Program-made: the position numbers and the translations under genes
Shown here: piece after piece, positions 1 to 12,964 of the stretch
How the letters are laid out: each line of letters begins with the position of its first letter
How positions within the stretch are numbered: position 1 is the first letter of the stretch
Notes under the pieces: generated by a model
Seen by the model: only the letters and a program-made list of their open reading frames with translations
What the model was told of the DNA's origin: nothing
The model's database searches: none
DNA from: Zea mays
Taxonomy: Eukaryota > Streptophyta > Magnoliopsida > Poales > Poaceae
Length of the DNA: 64,000 bases
Direction: 5' to 3'
Assembly: GCF_902167145.1 (NCBI RefSeq)
Contig: NC_050098.1
Coordinates: 19,488,501-19,552,500 of the forward strand

Positions 1-144
1 CTAGTGCCGGAGGCTCCCATATGAGTGTGTCTAGGGAAGGGATAAACCGAGGCCTCCCCCCACAAATGCGGAGAGGCTGCTTTGAATGCGTGACCTGGTG
101 ACTCGGTGAGATAGCTCTCACCACTGCGCCAGGCCTTCCCTTCT
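1..144 (-). repeat. Au-type SINE, cut by window edge
   Basis: Read on the minus strand, this stretch matches the grass Au SINE as I remember it. There is a tRNA-like head with GTGAGAGCTATCTCAC and a B-box-like block near 85-100, then the CTCTCCGCATTTGTGGGG core, and a tail with TTTATCCCTTCCCTAGAC and GGGAGCCTCCGGCACTAG. The 3' end of the SINE lies at or beyond position 1. It is non-coding and probably sits in an intron or upstream of the VPS4 exons. Au SINEs are tRNA-derived, transcribed by RNA polymerase III and mobilised by LINE enzymes. Identification is from memory of the consensus, not from an alignment. Confidence 0.75.
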
Positions 145-333
145 TAGCATTCATATAAGACTATTTGAAGTAAATGCCTGCTTCCTGAAAATTGAATGCT
201 GATGCTTGGTGCAGGCAAGAGAGCATTTAGCTAAAAAACAAATAACTTTTGCAAAACTAGGGAAGTTGTCGCTTGAAAGGTGTGCCCTATGATAGCAGCT
301 TATATATTTGTTGAGTTTAACTTTTATATATAG

Positions 334-447
334 GCTGCACCTTCGGACCTTCCATATAATCCATCAGTATCCCAAAGTTCAAGAGAGCTTACACTTTTTG
401 AGCAAATGGTTAATGTGGAGTTTTCATTTGTTGCTGATGTTTTGTAA
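334..447 (+). other. Exon-like open stretch of unknown origin
   Basis: After a good acceptor (TATATAG, ending at 333) the frame from 334 stays open for 37 codons to a TAA at 445-447. The translation is protein-like, with a Pro/Ser-rich start (AAPSDLPYNPSVSQSS) and a hydrophobic end. A second exon-like block lies at about 217-278, between TTGGTGCAG and a GGTGTG donor. Joining the two blocks at these sites does not keep the frame, so if this is the 3' end of a neighbouring gene it is broken or my boundaries are wrong. I do not recognise the protein. It does not match the VPS4 N-terminus. Confidence 0.25.
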
Positions 448-1253
448 GGAACACATATTCTTAGTATTTATCATTGCCATTGATATTCTCTAGTTTATTA
501 GCATACTGATAACTGATTGTGTTCCCTGCGTTTTTTTTGGTATAAGATGATTTTTGATGCAACACAGGTATAAAGCTGGTTCGATAGGAGGATAGAGGTA
601 ACCGACTATATGTCCCTGGTGTCAATGCCTTGGGTATAGTGGCCTTAGTTATTATGAATGATTACTAATTACTTATGTAACTGGAGAAGAAAGGGGGAAC
701 AAATAAGAAGAGGAAAAGTGTCACCTTATATTTTGATAGAAGTTCGGGGAAAACTATGTCTCATATTTGAAACAAAGGCAGTACCTTACTGACAAATTCG
801 AATTTATTGAAAAGGAAGTCGCATATTAATGAGCTAGTCGTATAACAGTTAATTGGTCAATTATGTATTCAGGGAAATTGATATTTGTCCCATCTATTCC
901 ACAATAGTAAACCAAACTCATAATATATTGATTTAATCATACTTGCAGATATGTTGCATTGTTGCTTAACTTTCCCTAGAGTTATCTTTAGCCAGGTCGT
1001 GCAAACAACCTGTATTCTTCCAGGCTTCATTTTTTTCTTCCAGGCGTCTACTGTACAAATGAGTGTGGTTCAAAAGAATATAATATACAATTAGTAAATT
1101 TACATGCTACAGGCTACCCTAGATCTTGAATGTGTGTGTCTATATCTATCTATCTACAGATCGAACTTGCATTTTTTTGTTTCACTTGATTGGTCAATGG
1201 ATGTTAGCAATACTAATATCCTACCATTTGTTTTCTATGCCGTATCTTTATGA

Positions 1254-3408
<2,155 letters not shown>

Positions 3409-6157
3409 CAGACGCGCGCACCCACCCATGCACGGGCGGCTGCACCACACAAATGTATATTGCATCTTATGACTTGGATTGTTCTGCTTCGAAGTGGAAG
3501 TTGCGTTACATTACAATTTGGTGTCCCAACTACGGCTAATCATGCCAGCTGGTTTCTCGTGTTGGGCTACCAATGGGCCTCTGTTGTCAGCCTATTTCAT
3601 TTTTATTGTTGCACATGGAATTTTTCCACGGGTGTATTATTATGGAATAATAATTGTTAGCGTGGTGGAGTCCTTGTGGTTGCAGACTGTATGTATAGCT
3701 ATTTCACTAACGTTCCTTGGTTTTTACGCCCAGTTTCTTTTTTTTTCCGATTTTACTTGCAGGGCCATTTTATTAGAGAGGGTATATTCTGGAGGTGATC
3801 TAATTCTCTCGGGCGTTCTATTTGAGGTATTTACCTCCGCTAGAATCTGCACATCTCAGTAATGGTTCAAATTTTTTACGGTTTCCATATTATATCTACC
3901 ACAAACTTCAGCAGTTCTGAATGATCTGCACGTTCTGTATTTTTGATTAGTTGCTTAGTATAGTAACTACTCAGTATAGCCATCATCTATTTACTTAGTA
4001 TATTAACTACTCATGGTTACCAGCTAGAAAAAGCGAGCAATGCAGGTAGGTTGCTGTGGTGGTAATAATAGCGACGTCTGGGTGTTGGTTCCTGACTGGT
4101 TTGGCTGGATTCATCGGTGCACGTGATGGTGCTGCAGTTGCAGTACACAGATGAGATTGGGCTCTGGCTCAGCTATGCACGCGTCGTGTGTCAGCTAGAA
4201 AACGACGGGACTCATCGATCGATCGTCCATCCATGTCCACCATGGGTGTTACTGACATGTACTCTCCGACTCCGTTGCACAACGAACTGATGATCGAAAG
4301 GAGAAGAACTGATGATCGAAAGGAGAAGACGTATACTACTACTCGTACGGTCTACACTAGACAGAAGCGTACGTGTCCGGCGTCGTCTTGCCTGCTCAAG
4401 TTTCTTTGGACGGACATGCATGCATTTTGTCAGACCAACTGTGCGTAGATAAGGTTAGGTCATCCTTATCATCTCTCTCTCACACCAAGTTCATGCCGTC
4501 TGCCGGCGCGCGCTTTAATCGTGCCTAATGCATGCCTACGAGTATAAATACTATATACCGAGTATTATGTATACAAAGAACTACTGTAACTTTAATTGTA
4601 GCTATCTCCTCTCCTCGCCTCAATAAATAAAAAGCAGAGGATGCATGCATGCGTGCGTGCGTTGCAGAGAGGGAAATGAAACAGGAGGCAGCATATAAAT
4701 GCATCAGCACAGCCACGTCCACGCATATGCAATTAGGCACGCGCGGAATATTACATAATTTTTTTTATTTGGAGCTATTAATCGATCGTATGCATGCATC
4801 TTTCGAAGCCCCAGTTTGGCAGCACGTACGGTGTGGGGGTGGTTTTATATAAAACCTGACAAGTGGCGAAGTCGGGACTCGGGAGTCAGCTCCTCCTGGA
4901 AGACGTGTATACTTAAACACTCTCTTTCGCCGTCGTGCGGATTTCGTAAACGTGTCAAAATTAGGCTTCAGCCGCCAAGCTAGCAGCAAATGTCATCCTC
5001 CACTAATATTATTACTAGTGTATAAATAAACTACTCATCAGATCACAAAACTCACCCCCACACGCAGATAGAGACGTATGCATGCATGGGCACACAATAT
5101 TTGAGTATTGGCTGGTATGGTATCCATACCGTACATGCGTCGATGGGGACCCAATCAATGGTAGTACCGAGACCGTAGTAGTAGTCGGCCATCGACGACG
5201 ACGACGAGGACGGCAGAAATGACATGCATGCTGCCCTGCACAACACCATGAATCAGACAGGTCCTTTGAACCTTGCAAAGCAACAACTCTACCACACTCC
5301 TCCAGCTGCCATGCACGTCAGACGAAAGGAAACCCAAAAAAAAAACATGTTGCGCAAGTGGCATCTATATCATGCGTTATTTGAACCAATGCAATGCATA
5401 TGCACACGCACGCAGCTTTAACAATTATCAAGAGGCGCATACAGACAGACAGACAGACACAGGGAGCGGCAGCAGCAGCAGCCAGCAGCTAGGGGAGGGG
5501 AGGGGGACAGAGCTATAGCTAGCTGGCTCAGGCTACGCTGCCCAGCAGTCCACTCCACTCTCGTTTGCAACAGCAACAGCGACTGCAAGTGCAAACCGCA
5601 GGCCGGGAGCCGGAGCCAGGGAAGAGGAAACCTGGGCAGGCCGGGCGGCATTGGCCCCGGCTAGCTAGCTGCAAGCTGCCGCCTCTCTCTGGTCGGAAAC
5701 CGTGTGCCCAGCAGGCAGCAGCCTCGTGCGTGAGTGTCCTGGCGGGCGGCTCTTGGTCTTGGATGGAAAGCTGCAGGTCTAGCTAGCTAGCTAGCTTCTG
5801 CTTTCTTTTCTCCCCCTTCCCTCTTGGCCCTCTTGGATGGAAAAGGCACACGCACAAGTTGCTGCTGCCTGCCTGCCTGCATCAACACAACCACGGCCAC
5901 CACCACCAGCCACAGACTACGTACGTGCAGTGGTTATCCTCCATTGCCTTTGAATCTCATGAGCCGTGCACATGCATCTCTGGTTACTTACTTACCTATA
6001 GTCCAAGTCAAGTCTCCGATCCATTAATTGACAATCAACCGTGTTGAATCGCCGAGTGATTAAGCTAACCTAAGCACCCTTTCTAACACTGTACGTATGC
6101 AAGTTTATTTTACTGATGATTTAGAGACTGAAAGTTTGAAAATGCCTATATATACCG
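3409..6157. other. Intergenic: VPS4 3' end, then no convincing gene
   Basis: The first few hundred bases are the expected 3' UTR and terminator region of VPS4. From about 4500 there are TATA-like words (TATAAATA at about 4543, 4844 and 5020), many GCATGC/CTAGCTAG repeats, a (CAGA)n run near 5440-5458, and a GC-rich block at 5455-5790. Reading frames here are short and low-complexity on both strands. I found no miRNA hairpin, tRNA or conserved protein motif. The mix of TATA words and a GC-rich block could be the promoter or first exon of a gene split by the 6167-10763 insertion, but nothing proves it. Confidence 0.4.
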
Positions 6158-6166
6158 TCGTCGATC
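6158..6166. repeat. 9-bp target site duplication, left copy
   Basis: TCGTCGATC directly precedes the terminal inverted repeat and is repeated exactly at 10764-10772. A 9-bp duplication is the hallmark of Mutator-superfamily insertion. Confidence 0.92.
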
Positions 6167-6281
6167 CCGAATTTTTTGTATTTTAGCCCTTAAACAGAAG
6201 TAAATTCACGTTTAGACCTAAAAAAATTTTAAATGCAGTTTTGGACCCTTAGCTCGGCGCCACAGCCTGTGGCGCCGAGCT
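6167..6281 (+). repeat. MULE left terminal inverted repeat
   Basis: 115 bp that match the reverse complement of 10649-10763 with three mismatches. The outer part is AT-rich; the inner 31 bp form a GGCGCC hairpin (6251-6281). Confidence 0.92.
6251..6281. repeat. GGCGCC hairpin 1
   Basis: Perfect 14-bp arms, AGCTCGGCGCCACA and its complement, around a 3-bp loop. First of five related hairpins at the element ends. Confidence 0.9.
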
Positions 6282-6351
6282 GTGACGTGGCCGCAACGGC
6301 TAGCTGCGTCCAGGGCTGACCTGGCGCTGACGTGGCGGCGGCGCGGCCTCG

Positions 6352-6384
6352 TAGCTCGGCGCCACAGATCTTGGCGCCGAGCTA
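6352..6384. repeat. GGCGCC hairpin 2
   Basis: TAGCTCGGCGCCA pairs with TGGCGCCGAGCTA around CAGATCT. It lies immediately upstream of the TATA box at 6392. Confidence 0.88.
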
Positions 6385-6391
6385 CGAATTC

Positions 6392-6399
6392 CTATAAAA
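6392..6399 (+). promoter_or_regulatory. TATA box of the GRF-knuckle gene
   Basis: CTATAAAAA lies 7 bp after hairpin 2. A transcript starting near 6425 would have a 5' UTR exon ending at the CCAAG/GTATG donor near 6504 and an intron ending at TATTAG (6651), directly before the ATG. The promoter is therefore inside the element, adjacent to its inverted repeat. Confidence 0.6.
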
Positions 6400-6651
6400 A
6401 CGCCCGCGCGGCTGGCCGAGAGCAGCTCATTTCATCCCATTTCCAAACTTCGTAAAAATTTCCTGGATTCAAAGATTTGAGTTGGTTCACTTCGTAGACC
6501 AAGGTATGATTTCGAACTGATTCGTTTTGTATATTAGGTTTTTAGTTTAATAATTTGTATACACCTATTATATTATCATTTCGATTATTAGTTTGTGTAA
6601 ACTTATTATAAAGCATATTAGGTATAAGTGATAATTATAATCGTTTATTAG

Positions 6652-8440
6652 ATGAAAGACATGTACCGAGAGGCGTTGTGGCAGAAGAGAGGTCGTCCTC
6701 GGGAGTTATATCCGGACGTATCTAGTAAGGATGCTCCTGTTCCTCCTGAACTCCCCGTGCCTAACTGTGACTGTGGCAGACTGGCTTGGGTACATCAATC
6801 ACAACATCCAGACACGACTGCTCGCTGCTACTACCTTTGTGGCACTTTGGACGTACGTAGCTTATGACTTATCACTTAATTTTGTTCGCATTCATTTTTT
6901 TGTAGATATGTAATAGTGCATCTTTCCATTATTTTAGGGACATGAGAGGTGTTTCTTTTTCCAGTGGATCGATGGTCCTGATAAATTTGACCCTCGATAT
7001 CTTCTTTTCGTTAATTGGTTGAGTGGAAAGACCAGTCATGAGCGTTTTAAGCGTTGGGTACCTCCTCCCCCGAATCCTCCACCAATGACGGATGAGGAGA
7101 AGGAGGTAGCAACAGAAAGACGGATGGACTCACCGCCTCGATGCGATTGTGGAGACCGTGCTGTCATCGACGAAGACTATGCTAGACTATGACAAGCAGT
7201 TCTGTTGTCCGAACATTGATTATGTGAGCCCATTGATACGCTAAATGTATAAACTAGTTTTTATTTACAATAAATTACTAATTTTTTCTCTTGCAGCCAT
7301 ACGGGTGGCGTAAGTGTCGTTTCAGAGAGTGGTTGTATGGTCCTTTGTCCCATTGGCCAGAGCCAGAGGTAAAGGAAAAGAGATACATGGGGTGGGCGGC
7401 AGAAGAGGTCAAATTTGATCCAGTACTCTGCAAATGTGGTATTGAAGCTAAGTATGGATTAGTTCCTTCGGAGCTTGGTGTTGGATATTTTTGTGGACAT
7501 ATGGTCGATTACGATGAGGTTGGTATTTTTTTTGCACCAGATGTAATGTTATAGCGGTACTTACTATTTTTTTTTGTAGGAGACGAGAAAATGCAGTTGG
7601 GAGAGTTACGACGACAAAGGAGAGGTGATGCGCACAATAGAGTCCAAGAGAATAATGGGACAGAAGATGCGTTGTGGATCTCGACTCGTTGATTCGTACA
7701 TTAACGATCGCATACGCGACATGCGTAGGGAAGCAAAATCTGCCTTTTATGATAGCCCGAAGCGTGCAGAGTATAGGAGGTTGAAGGCGGCAGATGAGAA
7801 GAGAGCACAGGATGCAAGGGAATGGGAAGCGGCTCAAGCCGAGAAACAGATGTTGGATAATCTTGCTGATCGCCTCAAGGGAAGTAAGTGAGATAAATGA
7901 TATTATAATTATGTTAGTACAATTTATTTATCCTGACTTTGCTAACTTAATTTTCTCATTATATTTGCAGAGATTGGAAGCGGCGTAAACTATTTGGCCG
8001 ATGAGGCGCATGCGAGATATGTTCAGGATAAAATGGCAACGGTTGAGCTGATGGAGGAGGAGGACGACGACACATCTAGATTGAGTGAGCTTATCGCCCT
8101 CGCAGAGGCAGGATTACATGAAGAAGAGGAGGACGACATGTCAAGGTTGAGTGAGCTCATAGCACTAGCTGAGGCTGGATTACGTGCTCAAGAGGAAGAG
8201 GATGAGTTTATGTCACAGGCCGCCGCAGAGGTAGAGGCAGCTTATTACAAGAAGAAGTCTGATGAGGCTGAGGATGAGCTATTCTCCCAAGCTGCAGATG
8301 AAGCAGAAGCCAATTATTACAAAAGAACTGGTGACAAGTGTGATGCAGGACAATGCAGCAAGTGGAATGAGGTTGTTGTTGAGGATTGCGCGACGGATGA
8401 CTCCGAAGATGAGTTACTCATAGATTGTGATTCAGACTGA
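6652..8440 (+). pseudogene. Triple GRF-like zinc-knuckle protein with acidic tail, frameshifted
   Basis: Proposed exons: 6652-6852, 6938-7223, 7297-7518, 7580-7883, 7971-8440, with good GT-AG sites. Joined, they give about 490 residues. Three cysteine modules repeat the GRF zinc-finger pattern (CxCG, later C and C, then a Cys-aromatic-Trp end): CDCG..YYLCG..CFFFQW; CDCG..FCCPN..CRFREW; CKCG..YFCG..CSWESY. GRF fingers are known to bind single-stranded nucleic acid in other proteins; the role here is unknown. After a basic coiled-coil-like stretch in exon 5, the tail is acidic and contains a 22-residue duplication (SRLSELIALAEAGL twice, about 8062-8200). Exon 6938-7223 is 286 nt, one base too long, and runs into TGA at 7190-7192 before the second finger finishes. 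Either the gene is broken here, or there is alternative splicing or a sequence error. It lies inside the MULE, convergent with the PMD gene. Confidence 0.7.
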
Positions 8441-8807
8441 AGAATTGTAGCCTATTATGTAGTATTTACGTATCAAAAATAATTTAGAACTCTAAAGATG
8501 CGTTACTTATTGCTTATTATGTTTTTTACAGTTCACAAAAAATTTTTGCAAGAGTTCCTCTTGTTTTATTAACAACCACAGTTCAAATAATCACATATTA
8601 TAAGACATATAAGCATTTCAACATATAATACATCACAAAATAACATCGAATATAAAAACATCCACAGAACATAGTTCTTCATATAATGTCCACAAACAAA
8701 GTCCAAAATACAAGTTCCCCAACACATAGTCCAAAACACATAACATAGTTCATATTACAACGTCTCCAGCATAAGTCCAAATCACACAGTCCATATCACA
8801 AAAGTAT
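8441..8807. other. Convergent 3' spacer inside the MULE
   Basis: AT-rich sequence between two convergent genes. It contains repeated short words such as AACATAGT and CACAGTCCA at 8570-8800. No coding potential is seen; it presumably holds both polyadenylation regions. Confidence 0.6.
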
Positions 8808-10290
8808 TCATTTCCTCCTAGTCTTACCCTTGCCCTTGGCCCCAAGAGCGTCGGTGCCTGGAGTGTAAGGGTCTCGTGGACGCCTTCTACGTGGTGTCAG
8901 CTGTGATGGCTGAGTTGTAGGAGCATCCTGCAACTGAGACGGTCCAATCTCCACCTGACCTGCGGCGCCAGCGCCAGCGCCAGCGTCGTCGTCGTCGTCG
9001 TCGTCGTCATCGTCGTCGTCGTCGTCGTCCTGGGCCACGTTCTCAAACGTGTCCCGCGTCGATCGCGACGAGCTGAGTCCTGCTGTAGATGGTCCAACTG
9101 CACAAATGGGAGGCTGAACGTCCTGCTGCATACGAGGCACATGCAGCTGCACGTCAACGCCCGCTAGAGACCAGCATCCACACCGAGCCGCTGCTCGACG
9201 AAGACGACGTGATACCCTCTGTAATCGAAATGTTAGTTAAAGACATATGTTACAACATACAAATAAACAAGTTTTCTGTTAGACATTGATACTCACTGAT
9301 AGTAACGATAGCGTAGTAGTATCTGAAGTTCTCTGTGAGATACGCTCGAGTTCAACAACAGATACGAGCATAGAGTTTCCCTATCACAAGTTAAGACATT
9401 AGGATGCTCAAAACTAGACATAAAACATTGAATTGAAATCTCTAATTTTAGTAAAGAAATAGTTACCACTCTATCAAGGATTGGAGCAGCCTCAATTTGG
9501 GACCCGTGCCGAGCAGCTATGTCGAAAGCTGTGTCTTCGTCGTCTGACGATTCTTGCTCGGCGTAGTCTGCAGCTGTCCACTGTCCCTTCAACTTACACC
9601 TAGTCACACCAGAATACCAAATCAAATACCTCCGGAAGTTGTAGTTTGTGTGCGCCTGGTCATTCTCATAGTTCAGATCCCCCTGCTGGTCCCATTCATC
9701 AATGTAATCACGATGGTGCGTCTCGAAGTCCGTGACCTTCTTCTGTCTCTGTCTGTCGAACCTGCAAAAGTTAGAACCATATATTAGCGACTAACTGATA
9801 TTTCAATTATTAGTTAGAATAACAAGTGCATGTAGTAACTGACTTATGAAGTTCTATTGGAGTCGAGAATGGCTCCACCGGAAACTCCTGGCGCAATCCG
9901 AACTGTCGAGCAACTCTGTGGGGCAAGTGGTACTCAACAGCATAAAAACAGATGAGGGGACACCTCATGAGGTAGAGGTTCTCGTCTATTGAGCACATGC
10001 TGCTCAACTGTATGCTGGCGAAATATGGATCAAGATACGGTTGCCAAGTCACCTGCAAAAGTTTTAGAAAGCCCATGTAAGCACGCTGGTGTCGTGTGAT
10101 AAAAGTAGAAAGGACATGTAAAAAGAAAAAAGGAGACAACTCACCATCGAAGGAGTAAGTGCGTCGAGCTCGTTTGAGTACTCCACGTAAGCACGCTGGT
10201 GTCGTGCGAATGGCTCCTCGACGGCGGCCGGGGACGGAGCTGCCGGGGCCGGAGCTGCCGGGGCCGGAGCTCGGCGAGCAGGCTGCGCGG
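8808..10290 (-). CDS. Plant mobile domain (PMD/MAIN-like) protein, 5' end unclear
   Basis: Exons on the minus strand: from about 10290 to 10145, then 10052-9844, 9761-9467, 9380-9297, 9218-8808. All junctions are GT-AG and in frame. The PMD C-terminal signature is clear: RHQRAYVEY, then VTWQPYLDPYFASIQ, CPLICFYAVEYHLPHRV, RQFGLRQEFP and HKFDRQ. PMD proteins occur both as MULE-linked genes and as host genes such as MAIN and MAIL1, which act in silencing and genome integrity. This copy has only the C-terminal part of the domain. Its tail has a run of 15 Asp (GTC repeats near 8986-9028), Ala/Gly repeats and a basic end (KGKGKTRRK). Upstream of 10200 the frame is Ala/Pro-rich and open, but I see no ATG in it. 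The gene may start elsewhere, use a lost exon, or be a captured fragment. Confidence 0.72.
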
Positions 10291-10550
10291 TGGCCGGGGA
10301 GCTCGGCGGCGGCCGGCCCAGGCGAGGAAGGAGGGCGGGGCGGGCGACCTCGGCTGTGCTCGCCGGAGCTCGCCGGGCGGAGAGGCCGGAGACTAGGGCG
10401 ACCGCGCCGCCGATGATGGGCGTGCGGGTGGCCGGAGAGAAGGCGACGGCGACGGGGCGGCGGGCGAATTGCTAACGGCGGCGGTGGGCTCGGCGCGAAA
10501 ACTGAAGAACAGACGAAACGGGCAGAGAGAAAGGCGTCGGGCGGATATTT

Positions 10551-10587
10551 CCTAGCTCGGCGCCAAGATCTGTGGCGCCGAGCTAGG
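10551..10587. repeat. GGCGCC hairpin 3
   Basis: CCTAGCTCGGCGCCA pairs with its complement around AGATCTG. It is the inverted counterpart of hairpin 2 and lies upstream of the PMD gene. Confidence 0.88.
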
Positions 10588-10612
10588 TGCCACGCGGGAT
10601 GACACGTCACGA

Positions 10613-10643
10613 AGCTCGGCGCCATAAGCTGTGGCGCCGAGCT
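10613..10643. repeat. GGCGCC hairpin 4
   Basis: AGCTCGGCGCCA pairs with TGGCGCCGAGCT. This copy has no counterpart on the left side, so the right end has one extra unit. Confidence 0.88.
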
Positions 10644-10648
10644 GTGTT

Positions 10649-10763
10649 AGCTCGGCGCCACAGGCTATGGCGCCGAGCTAAGGGTCCAAAACTGCATTTA
10701 AAATTTTTTTAGGTTTAAACGTGATTTTACTTCTGTTTAAGGGCTAAAATACAAAAAATTCGG
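10649..10763 (-). repeat. MULE right terminal inverted repeat (with hairpin 5)
   Basis: 115 bp, inverse of 6167-6281. Hairpin 5 occupies 10649-10679 and mirrors hairpin 1. The outer end TTCGG abuts the target duplication. Confidence 0.92.
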
Positions 10764-10772
10764 TCGTCGATC
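10764..10772. repeat. 9-bp target site duplication, right copy
   Basis: TCGTCGATC, identical to 6158-6166. Confidence 0.92.
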
Positions 10773-12850
10773 GGCCTACTACAGACACACACCAGCTTTT
10801 GTATTTTTTACAGACTACCATGCACGCATACACGACCAAACATCAAACATGGGGTTTAATTCAAATACCATAATAAGCAAAAATAAGTAAAACAATAAAA
10901 TAAAATAATATATAGCTAGTTCAAAAAAAAATATAATACCGCATAAATCAAACAAAGTCCATTAGCTTTTAAAAAACAATAAAAGGACAAAGTTCTTATC
11001 GCAAATCGTGACCACGGTTCCATTCGAGAACTGGTTTCTACTGTACCACATGATATTCCTGCACTGGCTGCAAGATGGACCCATGCGGTGCAATAGAAAA
11101 CCGGTTCTTCGATGGAGGCGAAATGAAGTTTCGTGGTTGGTGGTATACTACACTTCAAATTCATATCTAGACAAAAAAATGGATCTGTATAAATTAAACG
11201 TGGGCGAATATGACTGAAAGAATGGAAGGTGGATGCTGTGGGCGACAGAAGGGAAGGACCCACTCTATATTTACAAGGTGCGAGTTCTGGATTTTTTTCT
11301 TCATTTTTTTTAGAATTTTTTCAAATTCCATCGCTGCAAATTGAATGGGTCGGCTGACACAGGTGCAAATTAACACAGTTAAGTTTAACGGCCTATACAC
11401 GCACCTTAGTAAGAATTTGTAAAAATGTGGATGAGACAAGGTGAGGGACCGCTAATGGAATCCGCTAAAGGGTATAGCGCAAACTGCAGGTTAGTTTATT
11501 TATTTATTTTTTCTTCCGCTGGAAATATAATACTTGGCTTTTGCTGCAATTTGGCGAGCACATGCCGTTCGTAGCTATGAATATTTGACCACTGACTGGA
11601 CCGATGGTCATGGCCGAACAGAAGGAACGCGTACGTGGACGCCGCCATGCTCAGTCACTCCTCGCATGCACGCTCTCGAACAATACAATGCAAGTTGCAA
11701 AAAGAATGGCGCACGCACCCACCAGCTGGACGAAGAAGAGAGGAAAGAAGAACGCAACAAACGCCTGTGACGACAAGGGAAAAAAAATCCTGCCGTTTTC
11801 GTTCGTACGTATCGTCGTCCCAACTTGCTGATGAGCAGGCAAGTGGTGATGAGCCAGTTGCACTGACGACACTACTGTGGCAAATGCTGCAGCTAGCTAG
11901 CTGTTGCAGACACTTGCGTTGCATTGGCTTGCAGTTCATCAGGCGCACTGCTTAATTAGCTGATGAGTAGTGTCATATGAACAATTTGCTACACATAAAC
12001 AGAGAACGTAGCAGGGGTAGCAGCTGCATGTGCTTATATATATACACGCGCGTCGTAGAGCTATGCGTGTTTATATACATGTATACTCGCCTGCTACCTT
12101 ATTTTAAACTTCACTCTATAACCAGTATGGTATTCAATACAAAACAATGTTTCTTTTGTATAACCATATACACGGTCTGCTAACCACAACCTACCTTATT
12201 AGTTAACAAGGTTCACCGTTCACGTCATAGAGGAATGTTCTGAGATGGCCGCCCGCCATGGATCGGATCTTCTAGACCCTTAGACTATTCAACGTGCATG
12301 CATGATGATGAGCATCAACAATCGGTCGGTGCTTGGAACAAATTGTAGTATCCCTGTTGTTTGAAACACTTTGAAAACCGAGTTTTCAAATGCGCAACAT
12401 GTGCCTCCACAGTAAACGGCACAAGCACGCGACAACTTGAGTTTGTTTGAACGATTATTACCAGTGGCTGCATTATTTGTCCTCCCTCGAAAGTATAAAT
12501 GTATAATACAGCAAGTTGGTATCGCAGAGTACATGTGTATGTTAATCTTTGCATATGTGTGTCAATAATCTTACAGACAAGCAGTTAATGACGACGCGAC
12601 TCGTACCGGCCTGTGGCAATACAAATACTGGGAGTTGGCCAGCTTAATTAACAGGACCGGAATGTATTCAATGTCTTGGTTAGTGCGATGAACCTAGCTA
12701 GTTATAGCTAGCCAAGCCAGCCAGCAGCCATCTCGTGCTCTCTCTGATGCAAGTGGGCTATAATGTAATGTGTGTACAAGTTGCATCACTTGCAAGGACC
12801 AAGCAGGATTATGTTGATCAATGAATGAATGCGAAAATCGCTACACTTTA

Positions 12851-12964
12851 GGGATTGTTCGGTTACCTCTTAGTCCACATGGATTGAGTAGGATTGAGCG
12901 TGTTTAAATCCTAAGTAAGTCGGACTTTTTCTTAACTTTTTTCAGAGAATAACTGAACAAGACC
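12851..12964. repeat. Possible small hAT-like MITE
   Basis: The left end GGGATTGTTCGGTTA and the inverted right end GGTCTTGTTCAGTTA resemble the GTTCGGTT-type ends of small grass hAT MITEs. The match is imperfect and no clear 8-bp duplication is visible. About 114 bp. Confidence 0.4.

Larger units (their letters stand above)
6167..10763. mobile_element. Mutator-like element carrying GRF-knuckle and PMD genes
   Basis: The element is 4597 bp, bounded by 115-bp terminal inverted repeats (6167-6281 and 10649-10763) that differ at three positions by eye, and by the perfect 9-bp duplication TCGTCGATC. Both ends start CCGAATTTTTTG and continue into GGCGCC hairpins. The inside holds two convergent split genes, a zinc-knuckle protein on plus (6652-8440) and a plant-mobile-domain protein on minus (8808 to about 10290). 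No MULE transposase (DDE, MULE or SWIM) motif is visible, so the element is probably non-autonomous and moved in trans. It may be a gene-capturing Pack-MULE, or a family that stably carries these cargo genes. The exact duplication and high terminal identity suggest a fairly recent insertion. Confidence 0.9.

Noticed and set aside
5608..5631. AGCCAGGGAAGAGG, complementary to 14 bases of miR408
   Set aside because: Only the first part pairs, the rest does not, and no hairpin partner or coding target surrounds it. A chance match in a GC-rich stretch is more likely.
5455..5790. Open frames in the GC-rich block as a possible gene
   Set aside because: Frames on both strands are short, low in complexity and lack splice support or known motifs.
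8897..9157. Thr-rich minus-strand frame over the poly-Asp region
   Set aside because: It is an alternative frame of the GTC repeat; the Asp frame is the one that joins the PMD exons.
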